Shown here piece after piece: positions 17,323 to 27,505 of a stretch of 64,000 nt of DNA. Position 1 is the first letter of the stretch. Every line of letters begins with the position of its first letter. Below the pieces are notes generated by a model. It saw only the letters and a list, made by a program, of their open reading frames with translations. It was not told the DNA's origin and ran no database searches. Origin of the DNA: Marisediminitalea aggregata (GTDB taxonomy: Bacteria; Pseudomonadota; Gammaproteobacteria; Enterobacterales; Alteromonadaceae); assembly GCF_900129565.1 (NCBI RefSeq), contig NZ_FQWD01000005.1:1-64000 (forward strand), written 5' to 3'. The position numbers and the translations under genes were made by a program.

Positions 17323-18137
17323 TGCCTGAGTTACCAGAAGTCGAAGTCTCCCGCCTGGGCATCGCACCGCACCTGGAAGGGCAAACCATTAGTCGGGTTA
17401 TTGTACGTGACGCCCGATTGCGCTGGCCGGTGCCAGAGACTATTCAACAAGCCTCGGGCAGTGAAATCCTGGCGGTTAATCGCCGTGCAAAATACCTGCT
17501 CATTCAGTTGAGTAATCAGGCCGTCATCGTGCTTCATTTGGGCATGTCGGGCAAACTACGCGTACTACCAGCAACTACGCCGCCGGTGAAACACGATCAC
17601 ATCGATATTGTTCTGGCTAACGGTATTTGCTTGCGCCTCAACGATCCACGTCGCTTTGGCGCCTGTCTGTATCAGCAGCCCGGTGACGCACCAAGTAAAC
17701 TACTGGCGAATCTGGGGCCAGAGCCCCTCACCGAAGACTTCGATGCCCAGCGCTTGATCACGCTGTCAAAAGGCAAGCAGGTGGCAGTGAAGAATTTCAT
17801 TATGGACAACGCCGTGGTGGTGGGGGTAGGGAATATCTACGCCAACGAAGCGCTATTCATGTCTGGCATTGATCCGCGTCGCAAGGCCGGAAGAGTGAGC
17901 GCTAAGCGCTATGAAGTGCTTACGGAAGCCATTAAGCAGGTGCTGGCGAAGGCCATCCGCCAAGGCGGCACCACGCTCAAAGACTTCACTCAAAGCGATG
18001 GCAACCCCGGGTACTTTGCCCAGTCATTAAATGTATATGGTCGCACCGGTGAGCCTTGCTTAACTTGTGAGACACCCATTAAAAGTGTGGTGATTGGGCA
18101 ACGAAATACCTTTTACTGCCCAACCTGCCAGTCCTGA
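17322..18137 (+). CDS. mutM: Formamidopyrimidine-DNA glycosylase MutM (Fpg)
   Basis: A 271-residue bifunctional glycosylase/AP lyase that removes 8-oxoguanine and formamidopyrimidines. The start (GTG at 17322) gives the obligatory PELPEVE N-terminus, whose proline is the catalytic nucleophile after Met removal and whose Glu3 is the acid. The conserved Lys in HLGMSGKLR, the NIYANEALF segment and the C-terminal zinc finger (CLTC...CPTC) are intact. Full length. It converges on coaD with a 19-bp gap. Confidence 0.97.
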   Translation: MPELPEVEVSRLGIAPHLEGQTISRVIVRDARLRWPVPETIQQASGSEILAVNRRAKYLLIQLSNQAVIVLHLGMSGKLRVLPATTPPVKHDHIDIVLANGICLRLNDPRRFGACLYQQPGDAPSKLLANLGPEPLTEDFDAQRLITLSKGKQVAVKNFIMDNAVVVGVGNIYANEALFMSGIDPRRKAGRVSAKRYEVLTEAIKQVLAKAIRQGGTTLKDFTQSDGNPGYFAQSLNVYGRTGEPCLTCETPIKSVVIGQRNTFYCPTCQS

Positions 18138-18156
18138 GCGCTCGGATAGTGCTGAT

Positions 18157-18681
<525 letters not shown>

Positions 18682-19434
18682 CTAGCGGGAATTCGGCGAA
18701 CTTGCAATTGGCTGCTGATAGCCGTTCAAAAGCGCCTGCCAGTTGTCGTCGTTAAAGTAATAGGTTGAGGCTGATTTTGCCTGTTCTTTTAGCAATGAGC
18801 GCTGCAGACGCTCCAGGTTGCCAGGCTTCCACTGATGACCACTTTTCTGACCGCACTTATCGAAGTCAATTAGCCAGAGGGCGTCTTCGTCATCAATGAG
18901 AATGTTATGGATATTCAAGTCATGGTGATACACCTGAATATCGTGCATGCGGCGGATGACCTCACCCATACCCTGCCACAGTGTATTGGGCATTGCATTG
19001 CGCTGAATGCGCTGGTGGACTTCCTGACAGCGCGGGATCTGTTGCATCAGGATGGCGGCTTCATATGCCAGTCCAAAACGACTGACTCTGCCAGCTAATC
19101 CCAATGGCACGGGTAATCCCGCCTTGTGCATGGTGTGCAGCAGTTGCAGTTCGCGGAACGGGCGGGTCGCGTCTAAGCCGTTATACATAAACCGGCGTTG
19201 AGAAAAATGCCTGACAAGCCCGCCTCGGCAATAGGTGCGAAGCACCATGGGAGCCGGTTCGTTAATAATGACCGCCTCGCCGCGTCCGCTGTCGGGCTTA
19301 CCATGAGCACGTTGTGTCCAGAAGTCAGTATGCAGCCACTGCGCTTCAGGTGGCGATATACCCATTACCTCGCATGCCTGCAGGTTGTAAAGTACGACAT
19401 CGCGGCCTTGTTGTGTGGGTGCCAGATCAATCAA
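18682..19434 (-). CDS. kdkA: 3-deoxy-D-manno-octulosonic acid kinase KdkA
   Basis: A 250-residue lipopolysaccharide kinase that phosphorylates Kdo in the LPS inner core. It has RGGLVRHFSQRRFMYNGLDATRPFRELQLL, the catalytic loop HHDLNIHNILID and the metal motif LIDFDKCG, all matching KdkA. The frame opens with TTG at 19434; the first ATG is 23 codons in, at MGISPPEAQW. Comparison with known N-terminal lengths favours the TTG. It is divergent from a family 9 glycosyltransferase, consistent with an LPS core locus. Phosphorylated Kdo usually goes with a single Kdo residue in the core. Confidence 0.93.
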   Translation of the reverse strand: MIDLAPTQQGRDVVLYNLQACEVMGISPPEAQWLHTDFWTQRAHGKPDSGRGEAVIINEPAPMVLRTYCRGGLVRHFSQRRFMYNGLDATRPFRELQLLHTMHKAGLPVPLGLAGRVSRFGLAYEAAILMQQIPRCQEVHQRIQRNAMPNTLWQGMGEVIRRMHDIQVYHHDLNIHNILIDDEDALWLIDFDKCGQKSGHQWKPGNLERLQRSLLKEQAKSASTYYFNDDNWQALLNGYQQPIASSPNSR

Positions 19435-19521
19435 ACGGGTTTTTCTCAGACATTAGACTTGTTTCTTGCCCCTGATTGTAATCAAATTACGGTGGTTTAT
19501 CAGTGTTATGTGGAAGTTTAT

Positions 19522-20580
19522 TTGTCTACCCTCAGTAAAATTACCATCCCGACAAACGGGTCGTTATGCCTGCTACGGCTTTCTGCCATAGGTGATGTCT
19601 GTCATGCGGCCGCCATGGTGCATCGCATCAGAACGCATCGCCCGGATATTCGAATAACCTGGATCATTGGCAAAATCGAATACCAGTTACTCAAGGGCAT
19701 GGACGGGGTGGACTTTGTGGTATACGACAAAAAAACCGGCCGCCAGGGCATGAAAGCCATCAAGGCACAGTTCAAAGACACGCGCTTTGATGTGCTTTGC
19801 ATCATGCAAATTGCACTGAGAGCGAATTTATTGTCACGGGCAATTCGGGCTAAAGTTCGGTTGGGTTTCGACAAAGCACGCAGCAAGGAAGGACACAGTT
19901 TATTCATTAATAAACGCATAGCTGCGCAACATCAGCCCCATGTGCTGGAGGGCTTTATGGCCTTTGCCGACGCCATGGGTATTCCGCCGGCTGCTGAGCT
20001 ACAGTGGTCATTGCCATTGTCATCCGATGACCTTCAAGTCGGTGTGGCATTGGCCGATAACCTTGGGGACTATGCGGTTATCTGTCCAGCGGCGTCTAAA
20101 GCAGAACGCAATTGGACTGCAGAAGGATACGCAAGTATAGCTAACTGGCTTGTAAACCAAGGCCTTAAGGTATTATTGTGCGGAGGACCTGCACCTTTAG
20201 ACAGGCAAATCGGCGACGCGATACTGGCCGCAGGTGCGACAGTAGAGCAGGACCTGATTGGTAAAACCACACTGAAAGAGCTGGCGGGTGTGTTGGCCCG
20301 GGCAAAAGTGGTGGTTGCCCCTGACACCGGGCCTGCGCACATGGCAACGACGGTGGGCACGCCAGTAGTGGGTTTGTATGCCCACTCGAACCCTATTCGT
20401 ACCGGGCCGTATTTGAATCGCGACGAGGTCGTGTCTGTTTACGCCGATTGCGTAGCGGAACAACACGGTAAACCGTGGCAGTCGCTGCCTTGGGGAACGC
20501 GTGCCAAAGGAGAATCACTGATGGCGCGAATTCAACCTGAACAAGTAGAAAACGTACTTGTAAAAGTACTTAATAAGTAG
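19522..20580 (+). CDS. Glycosyltransferase family 9 (LPS heptosyltransferase-type)
   Basis: A GT-B fold transferase of 352 residues if translation starts at the TTG at 19522, which has a GGAAG ribosome-binding site five bases upstream. The frame is open for a further 324 nt, but that part is antisense to kdkA and unlike any transferase. The N-terminal LCLLRLSAIGDVCHAAAMVHRIR is the typical GT9 start. The C-terminal domain has LLCGGPAPLDRQ and the nucleotide-sugar site APDTGPAHMATTVGTPVVGLYAHSNPIRTGPY. Divergent placement with kdkA supports addition of heptose to the LPS core, but the acceptor is not predictable. Confidence 0.88.
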   Translation: MSTLSKITIPTNGSLCLLRLSAIGDVCHAAAMVHRIRTHRPDIRITWIIGKIEYQLLKGMDGVDFVVYDKKTGRQGMKAIKAQFKDTRFDVLCIMQIALRANLLSRAIRAKVRLGFDKARSKEGHSLFINKRIAAQHQPHVLEGFMAFADAMGIPPAAELQWSLPLSSDDLQVGVALADNLGDYAVICPAASKAERNWTAEGYASIANWLVNQGLKVLLCGGPAPLDRQIGDAILAAGATVEQDLIGKTTLKELAGVLARAKVVVAPDTGPAHMATTVGTPVVGLYAHSNPIRTGPYLNRDEVVSVYADCVAEQHGKPWQSLPWGTRAKGESLMARIQPEQVENVLVKVLNK

Positions 20581-20715
20581 AATTTCGAAGGCGAACGCTT
20601 TAATTATTGCTGTTCTTTTCTACACTTAGGAAAGTCATTCATCTTCAGCATGATCCGAAAGCCGAACGGGGGATTTTCCAGGCTAACTCAGAGGTCTGTT
20701 TGTTAAGGAGCAACA

Positions 20716-21159
20716 TTGCAAAGCGGAGTGAGTCGAACGCTATTAATCGTATTGTTTATCCTGGTGTTTTGCCCGCTAAGGGCCGCCGAGGCGGCAATAC
20801 ATATTCTGGCGAATGAAGCGGTAAAAACGCAGACTCTCTCGCCGGCACAGGTGCGTTTGATTTTTGCTGGCAGAACCCAGTTCTGGCCCAATGGCGAACG
20901 GGTAAAAGTGTTCGTGCTACACGCATCAAACCCGATTCACACCGAGTTTTGCCGCAACGTATTACAGATCTACCCTTATCAGTTAGAGCGCATCTGGCAG
21001 CGGATCACCTATTCCGGTCAGGGCGATGCGCCTACCATCGTCAATTCAATTGAAGACATGGTGGCAAAGGTTGCCGCCACCCCCGGGTCTATTGGTTATG
21101 TGAACACAGAGACCCCTCCAGAAGGAACCTATTTACTGAATATTGGGGAGCGGGAATAA
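20716..21159 (+). CDS. Small PstS-like periplasmic binding protein
   Basis: A 147-residue exported protein. Start is TTG at 20716 with an AAGGAG ribosome-binding site five bases upstream; the N-terminus is a signal peptide (TLLIVLFILVFCPLRAAEA). The mature part resembles one lobe of a phosphate-type binding protein (ILANEAVKTQTLSPAQVRLIFAGRTQFWPNGERVKVFVL; GSIGYVNTETPP). It is far shorter than PstS (about 320), so it is probably a sensor or signalling version. Its stop overlaps the next gene's start by one base (TAATG). It belongs to a three-gene unit with an outer membrane barrel and a GGDEF-EAL protein. Confidence 0.82.
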   Translation: MQSGVSRTLLIVLFILVFCPLRAAEAAIHILANEAVKTQTLSPAQVRLIFAGRTQFWPNGERVKVFVLHASNPIHTEFCRNVLQIYPYQLERIWQRITYSGQGDAPTIVNSIEDMVAKVAATPGSIGYVNTETPPEGTYLLNIGERE

Positions 21160-22346
21160 TGCAGAAGCACGCAGTAAAAGGCTTTTTCGCTTCACTGGTG
21201 GTAATGGCATCCGGTGTTTATGCAGACGACAATTTGTCCTGGCATGGATTCATTGCCCAAGGGCTAACGCGTTCTCAGGACAGTGCTTTTATTACCGACG
21301 ACAATGCCTTTAGCCGTGAACTAACCGAAATCGGCATCAATGCCAAATACACGGTGAATTCATCGTTAAGTGTTGCCGGCCAACTGGTGTATCTGGACGG
21401 CGGAAATCGCTATCGTCAGGGCTCACGGGTGGACTACTTATTCCTGGACTGGCGGGTTGCCCAGTATTTTGACTGGCAAATGAATCTGCACATTGGACGC
21501 TATAAAAACCGTCACTGGCTGTATTCCGCCACCCAGGATGTGCCGCAAACCCGGCCTTCCATTATTTTGCCGCAGTCGGTGTATTACGATGGTAACCGCG
21601 ATATGGCGCTCAGCAGCGACGGTATAGCACTGCAAAGTATTAAAGTCGGTGATACCGGTACCTGGGAAGTGCGCTGGAGCCTGGGGCGTTCACCGTTAGC
21701 CAAAGAAGAAACAAAGAAATTCCTGAGCCCGTTGGCGCAGGGACGGGTAAAGCAGGACTTCGTGCATCAGTTCAGCACCTACTGGCAACCCGATTTTTCG
21801 CAGTGGGAGCTGGGGTTTAGCCTGCTGCAATCCGACTTTTCTTACAAGCCAGCCGAGCAGGATATTCTGCTAAACGGTTCGTCTTCAGTAGACCGCCTGA
21901 CTCTGGCGATCCGTTACGACAGCGAAAACTGGGAGTTTAGCTCCGAATTGCTTCGCGACCGCTTGCGCTACAAAGGCGACTTTACACAGGGCGTCACGTT
22001 GGACATCGACAAAACCGGCGAGGGCGGTTACGCCCAGTTTCGCTATTTCCTGTCAGATACTGTTACCGGTCTGGTTCGCATTGACACCTACGACGTAGAT
22101 CGCGATGACCGCGAAGGTACGTTGCTGGATTTAAACCCCTTAGGGCCTATTCCCCGGTATTACGGCTTTATGGACACCGCCACCGTTGGTGTCAGCTGGG
22201 ATTTTGCTAAACAAATGCGTCTTAGCGGCGAATTCTCCCGCACCCACGGTGCAGGGCGATTGTCTGCGGTACTATTTCCAAATTCATTGATTCAGGCTGC
22301 TCCGTACTGGAATACCTGGTCGGTGCAATTGATGTACTGGTTTTAA
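21159..22346 (+). CDS. Outer membrane beta-barrel (porin-like) protein
   Basis: A 395-residue exported protein with signal peptide (HAVKGFFASLVVMASGVYAD) followed by LSWHGFIAQGLTRSQ. Regularly alternating amphipathic strands follow (SSLSVAGQLVYLDG, DWQMNLHIGRYKNRHWLYS, WEFSSELLRDRLRYK), and the C-terminal strand ends in an aromatic residue (WSVQLMYWF), the signal for barrel assembly. It resembles porin-like proteins rather than a TonB receptor, as no plug domain is seen. Coupled to the binding protein before it (1-nt overlap) and to the cyclic-di-GMP protein after it (2-nt gap). Confidence 0.82.
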   Translation: MQKHAVKGFFASLVVMASGVYADDNLSWHGFIAQGLTRSQDSAFITDDNAFSRELTEIGINAKYTVNSSLSVAGQLVYLDGGNRYRQGSRVDYLFLDWRVAQYFDWQMNLHIGRYKNRHWLYSATQDVPQTRPSIILPQSVYYDGNRDMALSSDGIALQSIKVGDTGTWEVRWSLGRSPLAKEETKKFLSPLAQGRVKQDFVHQFSTYWQPDFSQWELGFSLLQSDFSYKPAEQDILLNGSSSVDRLTLAIRYDSENWEFSSELLRDRLRYKGDFTQGVTLDIDKTGEGGYAQFRYFLSDTVTGLVRIDTYDVDRDDREGTLLDLNPLGPIPRYYGFMDTATVGVSWDFAKQMRLSGEFSRTHGAGRLSAVLFPNSLIQAAPYWNTWSVQLMYWF

Positions 22347-22348
22347 GT

Positions 22349-24808
22349 ATGCGACACCTGTCCATAAGCTACAAAGTGCTGTTTGTCATGCTGATCATGG
22401 TCAGCGTGGTGTGTACTGTGGTGGTTGGGCTACTGTTAAAACAATCCGCTTCCCAGGAAACCGAGCTAAACCAGGCTTTATTCGCCCGGGACGTGACCCG
22501 CTATCACCAAATCACCTCGTTACTGGGGGACAGGCTCTCGGTATGGGTTGAGAGCCTGAAACATCAAAGTGAGGGCGCAACGTTAACCGAAGCGCAATTG
22601 CTTGAACGCCTTAAGCTCAGTGGTGATTTTCTGTTGCTGCAATGGGATGTTTCCAGCGTCTGGCTTATCGACCACCAGGGGGAAGTGACGTTCAGCGACG
22701 GGGTTGTGCTGCCTGACGCTCTGCAGCCTATGGTGGCGCAAACCCTGCAGCAGGGCCGTCCGCAACAAGGTGTGCACTGCCAGACCTATTGCGAAATGGT
22801 AGTCAGCACACCGGTTATGTTACCCGGCGGGAAGACCTATGCGGTGGTGATGACCACCTCGTTACAGGAAGTACTGGCCTTGCTAAGCGAAGCTTCACAG
22901 GCGGAACTGGTGTTGGTTCGTCAGCCCGATACGGAAGTGAAACACCAATCCAGCCGACTGTATTTGAATAGCTCGTTAAGCGAGAAGCAGGCTACAATGA
23001 TGCGCAGTATTCTGGGCGACATTCCACAGCAAACCACCATAAAGCGCCTGATAACCCGCGGTGTGGAAGTTACCAGCAGCGACAACGCTTACTACGTCAT
23101 GCTCCTGCCCTTATTTAACAACAGTGCCAACGGACACTACGTGATGTTCGTGCATGATATCGACGACCGCAAGCGCACCTTTCAGATTCAGAAATTAATT
23201 ATTTTCCTGGGCGGCCTGGGGTTGGTACTGACGTTTGTGATGAGTATGTTTGTATTGCTCAGGCGCTACGCACAAAAGCTGAATGCATTGTCGAATATGC
23301 TCCCACTGCTGGCTCAACAGCGCTTTGATGAGTTTAAAGAGCAGAACAAACGCAGCTTCTTTCGAAACCAGTGGTTGTCAGACGAACTGGATGTACTGGG
23401 CAGTGCGGCAGAAGAATTAGCCGAAAAGCTGGAAACGTTAGATCGCCAGATGAGCGTGAACACGGCCAAATTAGAAAAAATGGCCATGTTCGATAACCTG
23501 ACCGGCTTGCCGAATCGCAATATGATGACCTTCCAGCTAAACAAGCTACTGGCTTCGGTTAATCGCGAAAAAGGCGGCATTGCCTTAATGTTCATCGATT
23601 TGGACAACTTTAAAAAGGTGAACGACAGCCACGGTCACCACTTCGGCGATGAGGTTGTCAAAGTAGCCAGTGAACGCCTGTCTGGCGTACTACGGGAAAC
23701 CGACCTGATCGCCCGCTTTGGGGGCGACGAATTTGTTATCCTGCTAAATCATGTCGAAACGACCGACCAGGTTGAAAACGTAGCGCAAAAGCTCACTGCA
23801 GAGTTCATTGAGCCTATGCGTATCACCGAGCAAACATTCTATATCACCATCAGTATTGGTATTGCCTTCACCGCTGACGCGAAGAGCAGCACCCTTGAGA
23901 TGATGCGCCAGGCCGACACGGCCATGTACGAAGCCAAGCTGCAGCGGGGTTCCAGTTATCGGTTCTTTGACTCCACCATGAACCAAAAAGTCGTTCGTCA
24001 GGTGGAGTTAGAAAGTGAAGCACGCATTGCCATAAAAGAACAACAGTTCTTCCTTGCGTTACAACCACAGATATCCCTTGAAACCCTTAAGCTGGTGGGA
24101 TTTGAAGCCTTGCTACGCTGGCGTCATCCAGAGCGGGGTCTGGTGTCTCCGGGTGAATTCCTGCCGCTGCTGGAGAATACCCCTATGATGGCCGAACTGG
24201 ACTTTTGGGTAATGGAGCAGGCCATTATGCTGTTATCTGAAATGCGTAATCAGGGCTACCCCGGGGTGAAAATGGCGATCAATCTGTCGGCGGCGCAATT
24301 TGCCAACGAGTCGCTACAGCCTTACTTAACCGAACTCATCACCAAGTATTCCGTAGACGCGAGTCTGGTTGAACTGGAGTTGACCGAAACCGTACTGGTA
24401 GCGGATACCGAACGCGCGGTAGAAACGATCCATCAAATTCGATCGCTGGGCTGTCAGATTGCAGTGGATGATTTTGGTACGGGCTACTCTTCGTTAACCT
24501 ACCTGCGTACGATCCCCAGCGATATTATTAAGATTGACCGTTCTTTTATAAACGGCATGATGGAAACCGACTCCGACCGAAACATTGTTGATTCAACCAT
24601 ATCCATGGTGCGCAACATGGGTCAGCAAGTGATTGCCGAAGGCATAGAAACCGGCGATCAGCTCAATCAACTTCGCAATATGCAATGTCAGTACGGCCAG
24701 GGATACTTCATCAGTAAACCCATCGAGCAGCATGTTCTCTGGCAGGTGCTAAAATCACAGGTAGTAAACGGGCGCTGGGTGCTGTTACAAACAAATGGCT
24801 CCCCCTAG
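22349..24808 (+). CDS. Membrane GGDEF-EAL protein (cyclic-di-GMP synthesis/breakdown)
   Basis: An 819-residue signalling protein. It has TM1 at about 8-29, a periplasmic sensor domain (about 30-275), TM2 at about 283-303, a linker coiled region, a GGDEF domain (about 385-545) with an intact RFGGDEF near 455-461, and an EAL domain (about 560-805). The EAL domain keeps EAL (near 585), ELTET and DDFGTGYSS. Both catalytic motifs look intact, so either activity is possible; one may be regulatory. It is co-transcribed with a PstS-like protein and a porin, suggesting that a periplasmic or envelope signal passed by them controls c-di-GMP. This three-gene logic is comparable to the vpvABC locus of Vibrio cholerae, but orthology is not claimed. 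Confidence 0.93.
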   Translation: MRHLSISYKVLFVMLIMVSVVCTVVVGLLLKQSASQETELNQALFARDVTRYHQITSLLGDRLSVWVESLKHQSEGATLTEAQLLERLKLSGDFLLLQWDVSSVWLIDHQGEVTFSDGVVLPDALQPMVAQTLQQGRPQQGVHCQTYCEMVVSTPVMLPGGKTYAVVMTTSLQEVLALLSEASQAELVLVRQPDTEVKHQSSRLYLNSSLSEKQATMMRSILGDIPQQTTIKRLITRGVEVTSSDNAYYVMLLPLFNNSANGHYVMFVHDIDDRKRTFQIQKLIIFLGGLGLVLTFVMSMFVLLRRYAQKLNALSNMLPLLAQQRFDEFKEQNKRSFFRNQWLSDELDVLGSAAEELAEKLETLDRQMSVNTAKLEKMAMFDNLTGLPNRNMMTFQLNKLLASVNREKGGIALMFIDLDNFKKVNDSHGHHFGDEVVKVASERLSGVLRETDLIARFGGDEFVILLNHVETTDQVENVAQKLTAEFIEPMRITEQTFYITISIGIAFTADAKSSTLEMMRQADTAMYEAKLQRGSSYRFFDSTMNQKVVRQVELESEARIAIKEQQFFLALQPQISLETLKLVGFEALLRWRHPERGLVSPGEFLPLLENTPMMAELDFWVMEQAIMLLSEMRNQGYPGVKMAINLSAAQFANESLQPYLTELITKYSVDASLVELELTETVLVADTERAVETIHQIRSLGCQIAVDDFGTGYSSLTYLRTIPSDIIKIDRSFINGMMETDSDRNIVDSTISMVRNMGQQVIAEGIETGDQLNQLRNMQCQYGQGYFISKPIEQHVLWQVLKSQVVNGRWVLLQTNGSP

Positions 24809-24964
24809 GCTGAATACGCAATACCGTTCAGCAACTTTATAATGCGTGCTAAAAAGTTTACACCCTTACCGTTTACGTAAAGTACTCAAACCAGTCGCCT
24901 TAGGGCATAACCTCAGGCACTTAGGTACAATACGCCGCATATTTTAATCGTTGGGAGTCGCGCT

Positions 24965-26161
24965 ATGTCTGCGTCATTTATTTCTCATATCGAAGCACAA
25001 CTTACGGCCACAAAAGAAGAAGGGCTGTACAAGGTTGAGCGTGTCATTTCATCGCAACAGCAGGCCGATATTGAAACGCAGGACGGCTCGCACGTAATTA
25101 ACTTCTGCGCCAATAACTACCTGGGTCTGGCGAATCATCCGGACCTCATCGAAGCGGCCAAAAGCGGTTTGGACAGTCACGGTTTCGGCATGGCGTCAGT
25201 TCGCTTTATCTGTGGTACGCAGGACATCCATAAATCTCTGGAAACCAAAATCAGTGATTTCCTGGGTACAGAAGACACCATTTTGTATCCGTCTTGTTTC
25301 GATGCCAACGGCGGCCTGTTTGAAACTATTTTGGGGCCGGAAGATGCGATTGTGTCTGACGCGTTGAATCACGCCAGCATTATCGACGGTGTGCGTCTGA
25401 GCAAAGCCAAACGCTACCGTTATGCCAACAACGATATGCAAGCACTGGAAGAGCAGCTTAAGCAAGCCAGAGCCGACGGCGCACGCTTCATTCTGATCGC
25501 TACCGACGGCGTATTCTCCATGGACGGCATTATTGCCAACCTGAAAGGCGTGTGTGATCTGGCCGACAAATATGACGCCATGGTCATGGTAGACGACTGC
25601 CACGCTACGGGCTTTCTGGGCGACAATGGCCGCGGAAGCCATGAATACTGCGACGTAATGGGTCGTGTAGACATCATTACCGGCACGCTGGGTAAAGCCT
25701 TAGGCGGGGCGTCTGGCGGTTACACTTCAGGTAAAAAGGCGGTGATCGACTGGCTGCGTCAGCGCTCACGTCCGTATTTGTTCTCAAACTCTGTTGCGCC
25801 ACCGATTGTGGCAGCGTCTCTGAAAGTGTTCGACATGATGGCCAACGGCCACGAGCTGCGCGAGCAACTATGGCGTAACGCTGCGCACTTCCGTTCGCGT
25901 ATGGAAGATGCGGGCTTTACCCTTGCTGGTAAAGACCACCCGATTATTCCGGTTATGCTGGGCGACGCCAAACTGGCCAACGACATGGCAAATAAACTGA
26001 TGTCCAAAGGCGTATACGTTATTGGCTTCTCGTACCCGGTGGTACCTAAAGGCCAGGCGCGTATTCGTACCCAGATGTCAGCGGCGCATACCATTGAACA
26101 CGTCGACAAAGCGGTTGATGCCTTTATTGAAGTGGGCCGTGAGTTAGGAGTGATTGCATGA
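24965..26161 (+). CDS. kbl: 2-amino-3-ketobutyrate CoA ligase (glycine C-acetyltransferase)
   Basis: A 398-residue PLP enzyme that cleaves 2-amino-3-oxobutyrate with CoA to glycine and acetyl-CoA, the second step of threonine breakdown. The pattern is standard for the alpha-oxoamine synthase family: [45 protein letters not shown] and the PLP-lysine motif [16 protein letters not shown]. It starts with an ATG after a GGGAG ribosome-binding site and overlaps tdh by four bases (ATGA). Full length. Confidence 0.97.
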   Translation: MSASFISHIEAQLTATKEEGLYKVERVISSQQQADIETQDGSHVINFCANNYLGLANHPDLIEAAKSGLDSHGFGMASVRFICGTQDIHKSLETKISDFLGTEDTILYPSCFDANGGLFETILGPEDAIVSDALNHASIIDGVRLSKAKRYRYANNDMQALEEQLKQARADGARFILIATDGVFSMDGIIANLKGVCDLADKYDAMVMVDDCHATGFLGDNGRGSHEYCDVMGRVDIITGTLGKALGGASGGYTSGKKAVIDWLRQRSRPYLFSNSVAPPIVAASLKVFDMMANGHELREQLWRNAAHFRSRMEDAGFTLAGKDHPIIPVMLGDAKLANDMANKLMSKGVYVIGFSYPVVPKGQARIRTQMSAAHTIEHVDKAVDAFIEVGRELGVIA

Positions 26162-27183
26162 AGTCGCTGGTAAAAAGCCACTCGCAGCAGGGCATTTGGC
26201 TGGAAGATACCGCCAAGCCGGAAGTGGGCCACAACGACCTGCTGATCAAAATTCGCAAAACCGCTATATGCGGTACCGACATGCACATTTACAACTGGGA
26301 CGACTGGGCTCAGAAAACCATTCCTGTGCCTATGGTTGTTGGCCACGAGTACGTGGGCGAAGTGGTTGATATGGGCCAGGAAGTGCAGGGCTTTAACGTC
26401 GGCGACCGGGTATCGGGCGAAGGCCACATTACCTGTGGACACTGCCGTAACTGTCGTGCCGGACGCCGCCACTTGTGCCGTAATACCGAAGGTGTGGGGG
26501 TTAACCGCGCCGGTGCGTTTGCCGAGTACCTGGTTATTCCTGCGTTCAATGCTTTTAAAATTCCTGACAACATCAGCGACGACCTGGCGTCTATCTTTGA
26601 CCCGTTTGGTAATGCGGTTCACACGGCGCTGTCGTTCGATTTAGTCGGTGAAGACGTACTGATCACCGGTGCTGGCCCTATTGGCATTATGGCCGCTGCC
26701 GTAGCACGCCACGTAGGCGCGCGTCATGTGGTGATCACCGACGTTAACCCATACCGCCTGGCGCTTGCCGAGAAAATGGGCGTAACCCGCGCAGTTAACG
26801 TTGCCGAAGAAAACCTGAAAGACGTGATGAACCAATTGGGCATGACCGAAGGGTTCGATATTGGCTTGGAAATGTCGGGCGTACCGGTAGCGTTCCGCGA
26901 CATGCTAAACAACATGAACAACGGCGGCAAAATCGCCATGTTGGGTATTCCGCCTCAGGATGTCGCAATCGACTGGAACCAGGTTATTTTCAAAGGCCTG
27001 GTGATCAAAGGCATTTACGGCCGCGAAATGTTTGAAACCTGGTACAAAATGGCCAGCCTGATCCAAAGCGGTCTGGATATTTCGCCTATTATCACGCACC
27101 AGTTTTCAATAGATGAATTCCAACAGGGATTTGATACTATGGGCTCAGGACATTCCGGAAAAGTTATTCTTAACTGGCAGTAG
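26158..27183 (+). CDS. tdh: L-threonine 3-dehydrogenase
   Basis: A 341-residue zinc-dependent medium-chain dehydrogenase that oxidises L-threonine to 2-amino-3-oxobutyrate with NAD, feeding Kbl. Catalytic zinc ligands are seen in [17 protein letters not shown] and VGHEYVGEV. The structural zinc site is [15 protein letters not shown], and the Rossmann motif is [15 protein letters not shown]. Overlap with kbl (ATGA) shows coupling. glpE starts 8 nt later, so transcription probably continues. Confidence 0.97.
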   Translation: MKSLVKSHSQQGIWLEDTAKPEVGHNDLLIKIRKTAICGTDMHIYNWDDWAQKTIPVPMVVGHEYVGEVVDMGQEVQGFNVGDRVSGEGHITCGHCRNCRAGRRHLCRNTEGVGVNRAGAFAEYLVIPAFNAFKIPDNISDDLASIFDPFGNAVHTALSFDLVGEDVLITGAGPIGIMAAAVARHVGARHVVITDVNPYRLALAEKMGVTRAVNVAEENLKDVMNQLGMTEGFDIGLEMSGVPVAFRDMLNNMNNGGKIAMLGIPPQDVAIDWNQVIFKGLVIKGIYGREMFETWYKMASLIQSGLDISPIITHQFSIDEFQQGFDTMGSGHSGKVILNWQ

Positions 27184-27191
27184 CACATATT

Positions 27192-27503
27192 ATGCAAGCG
27201 TTTGAACATATCTCTGTGGCACAAGTTGCCGAACAACTCGGCGACGTCGTGGTCGCTGATATCCGTGATGCCGGCTCATTTCAGGCTGGCCACATCGAAG
27301 GGGCAGTCAACCTGTCTAACGACAACCTGGCTGAGTTTATGGAAAACACCCCAAAAGCCAAGCCGGTGGTTGTGGTGTGTTATCACGGCGTAAGCAGCCA
27401 GCAAGCCGCACAGTTTTTAGTGGGCCAGGGCTATGAGCAGGTCTACAGCATGGACGGTGGATTTGAAGGCTGGCGGTTAGGTCAGCCGGTGGTTAATGAC
27501 TAA
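27192..27503 (+). CDS. glpE: Thiosulfate sulfurtransferase GlpE (single-domain rhodanese)
   Basis: A 103-residue single rhodanese domain. The active-site loop CYHGVSS carries the catalytic cysteine that forms the persulfide. The sequence order FEHISVAQVAEQL, ADIRDAGSFQAGHIEGAVNL and VYSMDGGFEGWR is typical of GlpE. Usual length. It is sandwiched between tdh (8 nt) and glpG (2 nt); glpE-glpG pairing is conserved in enterics. Confidence 0.95.
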   Translation: MQAFEHISVAQVAEQLGDVVVADIRDAGSFQAGHIEGAVNLSNDNLAEFMENTPKAKPVVVVCYHGVSSQQAAQFLVGQGYEQVYSMDGGFEGWRLGQPVVND

Positions 27504-27505
27504 CA

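Noticed and set aside
19198..19521. Long N-terminal extension of the family 9 glycosyltransferase
   Set aside because: It is antisense to kdkA, shows no transferase features, and a TTG with a good ribosome-binding site at 19522 gives the normal length.
23314..24068. Minus-strand ORFs opposite the GGDEF-EAL gene
   Set aside because: They are shadows of a strong coding frame with intact catalytic motifs on the plus strand.
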